DNA of 64,000 bases from the NCBI GenBank assembly GCA_035578175.1, contig JAQMRL010000002.1, forward strand, positions 100,418,748 through 100,482,747. Reading direction: 5' to 3'. Shown one piece after another: positions 35,716-47,765 of the stretch. Both the position numbers and the translations under genes were made by a program. The stretch is from Catonia carolina (lineage: Eukaryota > Arthropoda > Insecta > Hemiptera > Achilidae). Position 1 is the stretch's first letter. Every line of letters starts with the position of its first letter. The notes under the pieces were generated by a model. The model worked only from the letters and a program-made list of their open reading frames with translations, had not been told where the DNA came from and did no database searches.

Positions 35716-38700
35716 ATGAATAAATCCCCTACATTACATAACATAGTTCACCGTTCGGTAAATGTAAGCTACATGTAACGAATATTTTATCAGCAGGGAA
35801 ATTATTATTTAACAGGTTGGAAGAACTGTGTCACATTTCAACAGGCTTCTATTTAAATATTTTACATGACATGAATAACAATTTATGTTTTAATTCCGTT
35901 GGATTATGAATTATTTTTATTTATGAATTTATTTAAAATTTTACGTTGTTTTGTAACCACAGTGTCTCTAACTAGTAATAGACTGAATGTAAATATTGAA
36001 AAATATTGAATTTTTTTACCGTTTAATGAATTCTTACTCTTCAACAAAATACATTTTTCAGAAACCACTCTAACAATTTTTGATAAACTTTTCCAATTTA
36101 CTACAACTAAAGAATTTAGTGGATGTAAGAAAGATAGTTTGAGAAAAATGCGATCTAAATTTTAAGCCGCCTATCTTTTTGTGGATTACCAAATTAATTT
36201 TATCGACACCTATATTTTATCGCTTCATAAGAATTTATATTATACAATTAAAAGTTCTTTTAAGTTTTCTTTCCAATATTACTTTTATTTTTCATTTTTA
36301 TGGATATAATACATCCATCCACTCAAAGGTGGATCCAGAAGCTATTGCGGTGAGGGTCAATCCGAGTAGTTTGGGTGGTATTCCATTTCCGCTAACTATG
36401 AGGGTTTGAGGCGTTCTTGCCCGGAAAATGTTTGAAAATTTAAAACTGAAAACTCGATTTTAGGTCTAAAAAAATCTATAAATAATGACAACCTGAAAGC
36501 TACTTTCTATTCTTTAGAACATATAAACAGTAAAAAGTGTTTATATCTGACGCATATAGTTAGGTTATTTAATATTTTATTGCCATACTTATAATACCAC
36601 TAACAATACTTATACCGGGTGTTCCAGAGAATTTGAACCATAGGGAAATATCATTGATTTTCATTAGTTTGTTAATTTTCTTTCCACGAATAAATGTAGA
36701 CTTGTTATAGTCAGGAATCATTTAAAAATGTTTAGAACTTTTAAAAAATATCAATTTTCATACATTTTAAGCTGTATTTTAGCTTAAATACAGAAATGCA
36801 TAAATTTGAAACCGTTTTCCATTTAAGTATTGTAAATTTTATCACCTTTTCGTGTTGTTATGTTTGGAGTAATGGTGACGTTTTGGTCCGGAGATGAAAA
36901 GATAGGTGGGTAGAATCCATCAGCGATAAAATGTTTTTATTTTAAAAAAATTGGAAATATTTAAAAAAATTAATTATTTATTTTTTAATTTTGACAATTT
37001 GTTTTTTAAAATTGGTTCGTTCTTTTTTGAATCGTTTCACACTGTAGACGGCATGGAATGATTATACCTGCTGATGGCATAGCTTCAAAATCGGTGTTAA
37101 AGTGAGTAACCGTTGTATTGATTTTAGGTTACCAAGAAATTTAGAGCAGTTTGCCGTTTCTTTTTCTATTTTCTTTTCTTTAAAGATGGTGGAATAAAAT
37201 ATTCTGAAGGATGAGTACAAGGATATCGATTACATCACTGTTAGGATTACACATGATCTATCTATTTAACAGTAGAATAGAATCTAAGGTTAACAATGAT
37301 AAGTTGTTATGGGTACCCTTAGACAAACACAAACTATTCATAGAGTAGTAGATCTATCCCTGGAATTTCAAATAGAAATTTGTCGTTGTACTCAAAAGAA
37401 ACGAGGAACATTTTCCTAGAAATCCTATAATACGTATATGCCTGTTTGTTGGGCCCAGGAAGTCCCGAGAGACTGTTTGCATTTGCTTTCCCATACCGTC
37501 CCCCGAAACTCCCTTTCACTTCAGAAGCGATATTGCATGCCAGAATTGTAGATGGGTGAAGGGTTAATTGTTCTCCTCCCCCGGTCACCCTCTATAGCGA
37601 TATCCGTCGCCGCAGCTGCTCTGTGGTAAATTTACATATAGATTAATAGATGGGGTCCTACTGGTACTGCAAAAGTTAATTTCACTCTGTGACGATAGAA
37701 TAACTATGTCGGCCCAACTGTATAACCTTCAATCGAGTGAACTGCTTCGACCTGTATATAAAGTAAACATTGCAAATTAATTACAACGATAAAAATTTAT
37801 TTTATTCATTTTTCATTTATTTTTTCTCACATATTTATTTTACCAGCAAAGCGCCCGCTCATGTTATGAGCTTAAGAACTGTTACATAGAACATTTATTC
37901 TTTTGTCGTATATAAACATTTAATACCAAGTTAAGTAATTTTAAACATTTGTGATTGCTTTTTACGCGTATTCTGTTAGTACTATTTGATTACAGGCTTC
38001 TTGCATATTTTTCTGTCCACCAAATGTTCTAATTTGTTTCTTTGTGGAAGTTCTTCAAGGCAGTAATTTGTTGTACGTACATAGTATCAGTATTGTCTCA
38101 GTTATTCCCAATTTATTACGATTCTTTCTGACTTCTGTAAACCAATTATTCGTTGACACCTTAGATATACTGTGTAAGTTGAAAATATGAAAGTCAAGCT
38201 ATGAAAAATGTATTACTTAACTTTATTTATTAATTTATTTATTAGTTGGAAACTTCCCGAAAATTAAAACCGTTGACAACGAAACCTTAACATCTCACAT
38301 TTACCTAGAAATCCCCTTGCACCACGAAGGCTTTATAAAAGATGGAGTAGAGACGTGTGTAAATATAATTAAAAAATTACCCGTTGGAGTCATACTACTG
38401 TGTACTATTCTCCTTTCAGTCATTAACGTCATATTTTCACCCATTATCGCACAACGTTATCATCTAATTTACTAGTGTCATCTAGTAAAGCTTACTAAAA
38501 ATAAATTAGTTATTCTGTTTAGTTTACTTAGTTTTGCTTAGTTTATCTATTGTTAGCAAGTAATTATTTATACGTAGTTGTATATAACATTAATAACGTA
38601 ATAAAATAAACTTGCACGACTTGACATGCTCTTAATGAAAGAAAAAACTAATATCTTAGTGAAAAAATCTGTAAAAGTTAGAAGTACATCAAGTTTCAAG

Positions 38701-39369
38701 TTTTTGAAACACACCGCTAAGTGTTGTTTTAACCACAAAGTTATTAAATTTGTCATTTATCATTTTAGCGTGAAGATAATACTTATATTTTTAGAAACTG
38801 ATTGTAAAATAATTACACCCAGTAACAAAATTTATTTACTTTTCCGGTTGTCAAACACATTAACTGCTAGATAATTTGGATATAAATGTCTGAAAGTTTT
38901 TTCTCAGGTACGCTATCTCTAATGATTTCATATTTTATAGTCAGCAGTTTTTTAAATCATTGTAGATAAATTTATTTTTGATATAATGAGGTAAGTCTAG
39001 CGAACACAAAGTTTGAAATGTTAGAGGAAGCTTCATAGAATATACAAATTTTGTAAAATATGCTATGGAGTGTTATAACACTGGAATGGATATACGTAAA
39101 ATCATATGCCATTATGATAATGTAGTACGTGTAATAGATTGGGGAAATATGGAGTGACTCAGTTGATAAATGGAGGTGGACGGAGGAACGGGTATTTGGG
39201 AATAGGGATGGGTGATAGCCCGACTTGTTTATTTTATCTCAACAGAATGGATAATTTGTTTTCCATTTGTCTCTGAACCAGTATTATATATTACAATATT
39301 TACATAAGCACAGGATGATTCAGAAATATTTACATCGAAGAGTTTAAATTACTTTTTTAATTAATTCCT
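35716..39369. other. AT-rich non-coding DNA, no gene seen
   Basis: No coding frame of note. At 36616 an ACCGGGTGTTCCAGAG stretch resembles the end of some DNA transposons, but I found no matching opposite end. A 39312 AGGATGATTCAGAAAT is similarly isolated. Confidence 0.45.
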
Positions 39370-39715
39370 TCATGTGTGTACGTTGCAATCTGTTCAATTA
39401 CAAAAATAACCAAACCCATGACCCAAAGTGCTGAGGATGTAAGTGCTGAGGATGCTGAGGATGTTATGTGACGTGTAAATTAGGTGTAACCTTGTACAGA
39501 CTCAGACCGTCCATTCCTGAAAGAGTAGCTTAAATTGAACCTCAACCACCAAAATACATCGGTAACCATTGTCTGTTATTAAAATCCTTATAAAATTAAC
39601 TGGCTTTACCAAAAAAAATTTACTAGGATTTGAACTACGGAGACTTTATCTCCAAAAATCAGCTGTCAAACAGCTGACTTTGGGCGGCGACTTTACAGCT
39701 ACAACGTATAAATTA
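39370..39715 (-). repeat. tRNA-derived SINE, family S2, copy 2
   Basis: Aligns with 1700-2035 throughout. On the minus strand the head contains TAAAGTCGCCGCCCAAAGTC (A-box region) and GTAGTTCAAATCC (B box). The body includes GGTTACCGATGTATTTTGGT and CTCTTTCAGGAATGGACGG. A short GCTGAGGATG slippage array (39431-39460) is unique to this copy. Confidence 0.7.
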
Positions 39716-39751
39716 TAACACCAGAAAAATAATATCGAAAAAATGAATTTT

Positions 39752-39932
39752 GACCACCTCTGTGGCGCAGTGACTAGCCCGCTAGATACAACGCGAAAGG
39801 TCTTGGGTTCCATTCCCGACTAGGCTCTAGAAATTTTAACACGTTAAAACTCACCGTTACAGTACTAAAACCTACAGTAGTCACTAATAAACAAGCTATC
39901 GATGCTACTTTAAATTAATTAATAACAAAAAC
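39752..39932 (+). repeat. tRNA-derived SINE, family S1
   Basis: Head TGTGGCGCAGTGACTAGCCC and B-box region TTGGGTTCCATTCCC, body CGACTAGGCTCTAGAAATTT, tail with CTACAGTAGTCACTAATAAA and GATGCTACTTTAAATTAATT. It lies 36 bp from the S2 copy and about 80 bp before another SINE, forming a small SINE cluster. Confidence 0.85.
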
Positions 39933-40009
39933 AAAATATTAATAAATGTTAAATAGTACTTAAAACATTCGTTAAATTTTTTTCTAGTTCCAGAAGTTTA
40001 ATAAATAAT

Positions 40010-40188
40010 TTTGGCGTAGTTTTTAACGTGCTTGCCTCTCATCATGTGGTCGTGGGTTCGAATCCCACTCAGGCACGGCATATTTTCGTACGTTAAAAAA
40101 CCATTTCATCCTCCATTGTATATAGCTACACCCCAACGTCATCGCTAATGACCTTTGTAGTTGATACGACATTAAATAAATAAATTTA
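40010..40188 (+). repeat. SINE with S4 head and S1-type tail
   Basis: Head GGCGTAGTTTTTAACGTGC and B box GTGGGTTCGAATCCCACTCA. The distinctive GGCACGGCATATTTTCGTAC block and CATTTCATCCTCCATTG follow. The end is the S1 tail CATCGCTAATGACC, GTTGATACGACATTAAATAA. The same head at 63340-63515 carries a different tail, so heads and tails are exchangeable. Confidence 0.8.
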
Positions 40189-40789
40189 AAAAAATTAGAA
40201 ATATTTTATATTGAAATTTAGCAACTCTGAGATTCAGAAATGTTGTGTGTGCGCTTATTATTTCCATAAAAATTATAATTAGCCATGCTGCTCTAAAAGT
40301 TAGGGTACTTATTCCAATCAAAAATTAAAAAACAGTTTTCAAAACTTGGTGAATAATGATTAAATTATGGAAATAAAAAAAAGGTTATTTTCTATTGGTG
40401 TTGAGGAAGAGCACTTTAGTGGTATGATAAAATGAAGAGGGCAGGGGAGGACCACTTACTACCTGATTATGGGTTTACTCCCAATTATATTACTTCCATG
40501 TTTTTCTGAAAATACCACTACTTACTGAGACGCCTCTACTTCCATGAGACCTTCACTTTATAAACCTGAGGAAAATCCCAGAATTCACTAACATAAATTG
40601 GATTAACCGATTCAGTTTCTACCTGAGATTGGTTGCCCACCGGATTTATCGGGACAACAAGGTCACCAAGTGTTGGTAAAAAAACTGGAATTGGTGTGAG
40701 AGAGGCTAGCAGAAATTTCCTTGTTAAAGTCTTATAATATCTATATTAACATCTTCTCGTACGCTATCCCCAGGTCAAATACCAGAGCC
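40189..40789. other. Non-coding DNA, no feature seen
   Basis: Contains a moderately GC-rich stretch (40440-40700) with no frame I recognise; possibly an unassigned repeat. Confidence 0.4.
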
Positions 40790-40890
40790 CAGAAAAGTAA
40801 AAAGAGAATAGGATAAGGAGGAAGAGAAGGAGAGGGAAAGAAGAGGAGAAGGAAAAGGAGGAGAAGGAGAAAAAGAGGAGAATGAGATGG
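40790..40890 (+). repeat. Polypurine tract (GGAGAA-rich)
   Basis: About 100 bp almost entirely A and G on the plus strand, built of AGGAGAAGG-like units. Simple-sequence DNA. Confidence 0.9.
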
Positions 40891-41032
40891 ATTTTTATAT
40901 AACATTTTCCAAACCAATCAAGGAAACACAAACCATCTGTTTTTTAATCTACCGCATTAAAGAATACGCATGAAGGTAGCCATTTTACAATTTTAATTTG
41001 AGAACAGCATCAAAATTGGTCAAAAATTTAGT

Positions 41033-41037
<5 letters not shown>

Positions 41038-41068
<31 letters not shown>
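41038..41068. repeat. (TTA)n microsatellite
   Basis: About ten TTA units. Confidence 0.95.
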
Positions 41069-42043
41069 GTATTTATTATTGTTATTATTTAGTATTATTT
41101 ATAGAAGATTTGTGGGTTAGTTATTTCAATTTCATTAATATTCCACTGATACAATTAAAACACTATTAAAACATCAACATTTAAGTAAGTACAGTTAATT
41201 TTGTGATGTAGTAGTTTTTGAATCACCCGGCAAAGATAATATAAGCGCGGCATTGAGAGTTGCATTAATTGCACATGAAGTTGATTTATTCGTGCTTATT
41301 AACAAATGCAATTGAACTAGATGATGTACAGTATACACCGTTCACTGCTACTCCCAACCTCGCACTACCACACCACATCTACTCGATACACTAGCGCGCT
41401 CTGCCTACAATTTTCAACCCTCTTGTGACGACGACGATTTCTGTCTGTATATCTACGCTAGAATTATAATTAAACTGAATGGTAATTGTGTTACGTAGGT
41501 CGTATTTGAATCAATACTTTGAACATACAAATTAGCAAATGAGCTGTTTTACGTACAAACACACATTCTCAATCAAATTGCACTAGATTTATTTAAAATA
41601 ATATTGTGTTAATTACACCAAGTAAATTACTGCCAATGATCTTTTTACCTCATTACTCTGTTTATTATATCTGTTTAGTTAAAAGTATGAGAATTTTTTG
41701 TCGAATTTTGGTGTCAGCTTTCATTCGAGCGACGCCGGTCTTTTTTTCTGAAGTTTCACATGCAGACTTCCCATTAGTCAAAGTTAACTTCTTTCAAATT
41801 CTGGATTAATTTAGAAAATAATTTAAATTAAGATTTATTTTATAACGCAATTTTTTGTAGATTTACCGCACTACTACTGTGTTTGATCACTTCGTAGTAT
41901 CCACAGAGACTAAGTGGTGTTGTTTTGCAGAAGTTTTTTTTATTTCGGGTGACATTTTACCGAATTAAAAATCTGGAACTTATCAGTTGTTTGCTAACTC
42001 AATTAAATATTTGATTAATTATGGATTTCTAGGGGTAGAAAAC
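41069..42043. other. Non-coding DNA, no feature seen
   Basis: A 41335-41420 patch is GC-richer than its surroundings but holds no recognised element. An isolated TTTTTGAATCACCCGGC at 41217-41233 resembles the mariner-type end at 53560 but has no partner. Confidence 0.45.
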
Positions 42044-42300
42044 GAAAATGTTTCTGCTGAGCCCGTAAGTCCTTGCCGCAAAAAGAAAATATCAAGAAAT
42101 TTCAAATTGCTATATTTTGTTCAGAAGTACAGTCAATCGAAATTTAAAATTGAAAACATTGAAAATGTAATTGAAAAATTGAAAATAATAAAAGAAAATT
42201 TTTCTGCCGAGCTTGTAAGTCCTTACCGTAAAATAAATACTAGCTACCAAGAAATTTCAGATTTGTTCAGGAGAAATAATTTAAAATTGAGACACTTCGC
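42044..42300 (+). repeat. Two-unit tandem repeat, ~150-bp period, with open frame
   Basis: Unit 1 from 42044 and unit 2 from 42194 share GAAAAT(G/T)TTTCTGC(T/C)GA, GTAAGTCCTT(G/A)CCG, CAAGAAATTTCA, TTGTTCAG and TTTAAAATTGA. A 129-codon frame (41987-42376) runs through both, giving NVSAEPVSPCRKKKI and NFSAELVSPYRKINT. I recognise no protein family, and the C-terminal 30 codons lie in the adjoining inverted repeat, so a real gene is doubtful. Confidence 0.75.
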
Positions 42301-42394
42301 TTTAAATTTTGACGTATGTGTTAGAAATGATGTCACCCTCAGCGACATCATTTCTAAAACAGACGACAAAATTTAAAGCGAGTGTCTCAATTTT
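42283..42394. repeat. Long near-perfect inverted repeat (112-nt hairpin)
   Basis: Left arm 42283-42334, loop 42335-42343 (ACCCTCAGC), right arm 42344-42394. Inner 14 bp pair perfectly (42321-42334 with 42344-42357), the next 10 positions pair at 7, and the outer 27 pair perfectly with one bulged T. Weaker pairing continues ~8 bases further out. The left arm begins at the end of tandem unit 2. It could be a foldback transposable element end, a recent inverted duplication, or the source of a hairpin or microRNA-like precursor; the sequence alone does not decide. Confidence 0.9.
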
Positions 42395-42402
42395 TAGTTA
42401 TT

Positions 42403-44658
42403 AGCGTTTAGATTGTCTAATTTGTAATTCTTTCTACGTAATGTTTGGAACGGTTATTAACACTATTTATGCAGCCTAATTTCTGTTTCTGTCTGTTGCA
42501 TTGTTATATTTATTATAGTAATTTAATTTTCTATACGGTAACACTTCGGCCTATTCTAGATCTATTAGGGATCTAATGGAAAAAAGGTTATGATAAATTA
42601 TGAACAAACTTTTTTTAAAACTTATAACTAATTTAGTCTATATTAAAAAATTAATAGATTATTACGTTTGTACATTGGTAAGTTACAATTTAAATAGTTA
42701 TACTAAACTTATCACAAAATGTTATTAACACTTAAATTTAACTTAACTTAAAATAAATTATGGCCTCGTCAATTAAATCACTAATTATTCTTATTGACAA
42801 AATCGATCATTGTACTTTGATACCGCTATACGGAGAGCTGTTCACTCGTAACACGTTAAGTACTACACTAGTTTTACCAAGTAAATAACAAGCTCTAATT
42901 ACATTTTGCTTAACGTTGTCCGAAACTGAACTTGACTCACTAAAGAGCCCGTCTGTTTATAAAATATAAACTGACACATTAAAAATATCTAGAACAGTCG
43001 ACAAATAAATCGTAGGAAAATATAACAACACCTTCTATTCGATGCTACAGAAATCCAGAAAATGAATAAAGAAATAAAGAACGTCAAGAATACAAAAAAA
43101 TAGGATAACTAGAAAATGACATAAAAATACAAAAAGGCAAATAAAAACGAATACCAATAAAAAAGATACGTATTAGCCAAATGGGTACAATAGAAACCTT
43201 TTATATAAAATAACAATTAGTCCGTCGCCACTAGATAACAATGAAGCTCCTTTTCTTCATAAATAACCACTTTTACTTCCTTATTTATTTATCATTTTGT
43301 GACAATATTATATTTTTCCTTCTGTATTAAACCAACCGCCTTTTAAGTTACTGACAAGCCCCTTTCGATTAAGATATTCGATTAAGATATTTTGGTCAAT
43401 AATTATGACAATTAAGCTTTTATTGTTCTTTTTTAAATTACTTTATAATTACAACTATAATCAATTTCTGTTATATTTACAACCAAAATTTTATTGCAAC
43501 CCTACTTATGCCAGAAATTAGCCCGCATGCACTTCGTACTAAAAGATTTAGAAACATATGTAACTACCCCAAAACGTCTAAATAATTTACATTTTATATT
43601 TGGAAAAATCAGATTAAAAGAAACTTATACGTAAAATTTAATATAGGCCTACAAAACGTTTAAGGAAATTATTTTTATTACATAAAAATTCGTGGGAATT
43701 TGCCCTTGTGATGTTAGTAATTGTGGTTCCTTGTGGCGTTGACAAGGTTAATAGGTTAGGCATAGAAAATAGTTGTACAGGCGTTCCTCTTTCTGTTAGT
43801 AGGCTTGCATAGACTAAAAGTAAATTAGCAATTAGGTTAAGTTCGGTTCGGTTGAACGTTAATCGTTTGCCCTAATCAAGAAGGCTCTTGTTCAGCTTCA
43901 ATAGGTTTGTTACACTATAACGGATAATTACTACTTAGATTACAACCCCTCCTTCTAACCACCCTTAACTCCTTTTACTTTAATTACTTTTACTTCATCA
44001 TTAACTAAATTAATTAATACCAAATTCACTAATTACTAGGCATACCTTTCAAATAACGATTTTTTTCATCGGCTTTAAAAGGAATAACTTTGTTGTTTCT
44101 TTAAGTATTTTTTTTTTAACTTTAATTACAAAGAAACCATTTAATTTTTAAATAACCTTAGACCTTTTGAAAATATTTTTCCATTTTATTTATAAAGCAG
44201 AAACTTTATCAATACATGACACGTTTAATAATCTTTCTGACAATAAAATGTTTTCGTATAAAATAAATTCGTTACAAAGTTCTCGCATACCTTTGAGCAG
44301 CACTGTATTTTATAAATTTTACAAACGATTTTTTTGCTACTTCAGCTTTTAGATTTATGCTGTCACACATATCGATAAAATTAATAATAAATAAACCAAT
44401 GTCATTTTAAAAGTATTTCTTTCTGACTTCATGCATTAATGCCAATGCGTTTATGACATCCGAAATTGATTTGATGTGCCTATGTTTTCCTTGGAGGCCC
44501 TATATTTCTTATAACATTAATGTTCCACTACTAATACATTGTCTTTTGCAGCCTTTACATAGTCATTATTTCCAAATTTCACCACACTAGTGTTCACACT
44601 CTTTAAACTCCTCATTTTCAAGTTAGTGGTTCCAAGTTTCTTACGTACTTCTGTATTA
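42403..44658. other. AT-rich non-coding DNA, no feature seen
   Basis: No gene or repeat recognised. Confidence 0.5.
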
Positions 44659-44816
44659 TTTACTTTCTCTTGCCTATATGAATATAGGAAGGAAAGTATT
44701 GTTTTTATTTCGATTTTTCGAAATCGAGTTTTCATCAGATCTACACGTTTTCAGACCCCCCTGAACCCAAAATAAAATGTTTTTACCGATTGGTCTGAGT
44801 GTGAACAAAATGTAGT
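44659..44816 (+). repeat. Repeat O, partial copy O3
   Basis: TTTACTTTCTCTTGCC, perfect CCTATATGAATATAGG palindrome, GGAAAGTATTGTTTTTATTT, GAAATCGAGTTTTCATCAGA, CTACACGTTTTCAGACCC, ending around GTGTGAACAAAATG. Only the first ~160 bp of the family are present, the same portion as copy O1. Confidence 0.88.
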
Positions 44817-44895
44817 TTAGTCGGTAAATCTAAACGGAAGGTCAAGCAATTTTATTCGTTTTAGTCGTGTCATGTCTTCAGCATTATCAAGTAAA

Positions 44896-45123
44896 TTAAG
44901 CGCCAACGAATGGTTGATTTGCTAATTTTTCTTGATATTTAGAAATTAGCTGTGTAATTTCTTCTTTCACGGTGTTGACATATAAGTCCTTATGCAATGC
45001 ATCATTTGTCACATACCGTGGAGCATTTGTTATTATACGTAAAACGTTCGACTGGAATCGTTGGATGATAGCAAGATTCGATTTCGCAGCTGATCCCCAA
45101 AGCGGTATTCCTATATCTTTAAT
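44896..45123 (-). pseudogene. Jockey-like non-LTR retrotransposon RT C-terminal relic
   Basis: The minus-strand frame from 45123 to a TAA at 44896-44898 (about 75 codons) reads GIPLWGSAAKSNLAIIQRFQ, then SNVLRIITNAPRYVTNDALH, and KDLYVNTVKEEITQLISKYQ. This is the classical segment after the RT domain of jockey-clade elements (YGIxLWGxAxxSNxxxIQRxQxxxLRxIxxAPWYVxNxxLHxDLxxxxVxEEI). An in-frame stop precedes it and the YADD core is absent, so it is a fragment. Confidence 0.85.
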
Positions 45124-47009
45124 TTACAGTTTTATGCTGTCACCAATATTGAACGAGTCATTCAATATTCCTGACATTGACTTCACAGTTTTAAAATAAT
45201 ATAAACCTACATTACAAATATTTTAAGTAATTGAATTATTTTTAATTATATGATAGATAAATTTAATTTTGAACACCCAATCAGAGATAGATTTAACTTA
45301 AATAATTAAATGATTTGTGAATTTAAGGATAAAGGGGTGAATTTTATAATTATCTTTTTATTTGTTTTAAAAGTCCGATCCAAAGTAAAGAAAACAATTA
45401 TATTCACTCTCTAATTAAAAGCTCTTGCTCTTGCATGTCCCTCGATGTAAACGGAAAAGGAATCGAGGCTAAGACAACTCATTTCTGTAAATTTAGTAGT
45501 TAGTACAATCAACTGAAGCGGTTTGTGTACTTTTAATTAAGTAATTTCCGTTTACAAATCGAAAATAATTTCAATTTTTTCATCTTCTTTTTTCTACCCG
45601 TTTTCATTTCAAATAAAATTAATTATTCCTAATTGATTCGACAAAAATTTAATTCTCAGCTAAATATTTCCTTTCCCTTGTGACTTTGTAGTGGGCCGTA
45701 GAATAAAATAATGTTTTGATCACCAACAAAAATTACACACCCGTATTTCCATTCTTTGTTCTTCTTTTTCTAGTAACATCTCGTATCGTCAAATGTTTGC
45801 AACCAATAGTGCTATTAAACCTTAGGTACAACTACACGAAACAGTTGTTTTATTGTTCTACCATACCACCGGCACAAATTCTTCAACCAGGAATTTCTGC
45901 TTCGACCAGTGCTTCTTCTACAGTTGACCATCCCCTATAATGTAATGAGTTGCAGTAATGAGTACTTTTTTCTGTGCATGATATGACAAAAAATTACAGT
46001 TTTCGTGTTTAATTTATATAAATTAGTTGCGAGGCCCTTCTACGGAGGACTTTAGTGTTTGCCATCCACTTCTTTATTCTCATCAAAATAAGTATGCTGA
46101 TAGTTTTTCTGGTTTGTAATCACCCTTGTTGAAAATTTCTACAAATAATTAGGGTTGAGTATCCCATGCTCCTTACTGTCCACGAGACTCCCCGTAGAAA
46201 ATAATTTTAAAAATAATCAACTTTTGTTTTTAGTCTAACATAATACAATTTAACATCCCTTTTTAATGGTTTGTCATTTATGTCAATGGAAATTAGAAGT
46301 GATTACTATTTTTGAACAAACTGAGAATTTTTAAATTCAGAAATTTTTAACTTGATAATTTTTTTCTCGTTGAGAATTTTTCTACTCCAAATTTGTTAGG
46401 TATTATTTTTAGTTATATATTTTTTTTAAATTTTAATCCAATAGTTCACATTGGAAATGCAACAGTTGATTTGTTATATAGTTTTTACTAAAGTTAGCTA
46501 TCATTTATATACTTTTACTTTGATTTTGTCTGGATTAAAATTTGTATTTTCAGACACGTTTGCCTAAAATGTTCTATTGTTTTAACTTTATTTATCGTTT
46601 TCTCAGCTTCTAGTTAAGTAAAATACAGCTGTGCAATTTTTGTGATGCATTTACTATCATAGTTCTTAGAATTAAATGTACCAAAATTTTGAAAGTATTA
46701 AAGTATTAGGTTATTAAAGTATTTATTTAAAAAATAACGGAGGAAAAATTGTTTCTTTCAATTTTTAACACAGGAAAATTAAACTTTTTCAAATAATTAT
46801 GGATTTAAATTATTCAACCTATTTCAAATTTACGCATTCAAATTATGTATCAAAACTGGATTTCTTCTAATTGAAATAAGTAAAACTGTATCAGGAAGCA
46901 CTCTGGGAAAAGGATACAAACGTTATCATAGAGTAAAGAATGGGGACTTCCTTAATTTTCAGAATATCAACTCTAAGTTTTGTGGCGTGAAACACAACAT
47001 CTACTTTTG
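45124..47009. other. AT-rich non-coding DNA, no feature seen
   Basis: No recognisable gene or repeat; the 74-codon plus frame at 45716-45940 has no domain. Confidence 0.5.
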
Positions 47010-47130
47010 TTGATATTATGTATGTCAACAGCCAAAATGTAGTAGGTTTAAACCTAGCGGGTTTCACAGAGTAAAACAGAGGATTGAGTTTACTTTACTT
47101 TCCTCAATAGGTTGAAAATTATGACCCATA
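47010..47130 (+). repeat. Unclassified dispersed repeat Q, copy 1
   Basis: Shares order and spacing of blocks with 47640-47765: GTCAACAGCC/T, GGTTT(A/G)AACCT, GGTTTCAC(A/T)(G/A)AGTAAAA, and TTTAC...CTTTCCTCA. Diverged, about 630 bp apart in the same orientation. Confidence 0.55.
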
Positions 47131-47639
47131 ACAGTAAGCCAAGCCTCCTAATAAACATTTACTTTTCAAGCTGGAAAGGAATTTCTTACTTTATTCCCCA
47201 TAGAATCTGGCTGTATAATAAAATTCATTACTTTTAAAACAAAAAACCTGATTAGTGTCAAATACACCAATTTTTTCTCTTCTTTAGTATTTATTATTAT
47301 TATACTTATTATATTATAGCAATACCAACAGCCCATTAGACGACAACTTTTACCATGTCTCAGATATAGAAGAAAATCTTTAAAACATCCACAAAGTCAC
47401 AAGCTTTCACATTCAATCTCAAACACACATATCCGTTTATACAACAGATGAAATCACAGAATACCAGGTATTTCTCAGAAGGTTCAACCGCTGGTAGCCA
47501 AGACACCTTTTCCAAAGGAACCAGTGCAAGTTCTTGTGTGTTGTCAGCACCGAGTATACAAAAAAATCATTTTATAATTTATAATTTCAAAATCGCTACT
47601 TATTATTTTATTAAGAAAATGTAAATTAACAAAATTAAT
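47131..47639. other. Non-coding DNA between two repeat Q copies
   Basis: No gene; no recognised element. Confidence 0.4.
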
Positions 47640-47765
47640 TTAAATATGTTGTTGTATAGGTCAACAGCTGAAAGGCTGGTTTGAACCTCTAGAGGTTTCA
47701 CTAAGTAAAATGAGGAGTGATGTGTTTTACAATTGTCTTCCTCACTATTTAAATATATTTGAGTT
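47640..47765 (+). repeat. Unclassified dispersed repeat Q, copy 2
   Basis: Partner of 47010-47130 as described there; contains GGTTTGAACCTCTAGAGGTT, which includes the short palindrome AACCTCTAGAGGTT. Confidence 0.55.

Noticed and set aside
36616..41235. DNA transposon bounded by ACCGGGTGTTCCAG (36616), AGGATGATTCAG (39312) or TTTTTGAATCACCCGGC (41217)
   Set aside because: None of these end-like motifs has a matching inverted partner, and no transposase-like frame lies between them.
44659..44816. Helitron end based on the terminal hairpin of repeat O
   Set aside because: A hairpin is present, but I found no CTRR terminus or TC start and no AT target signature; class left open.
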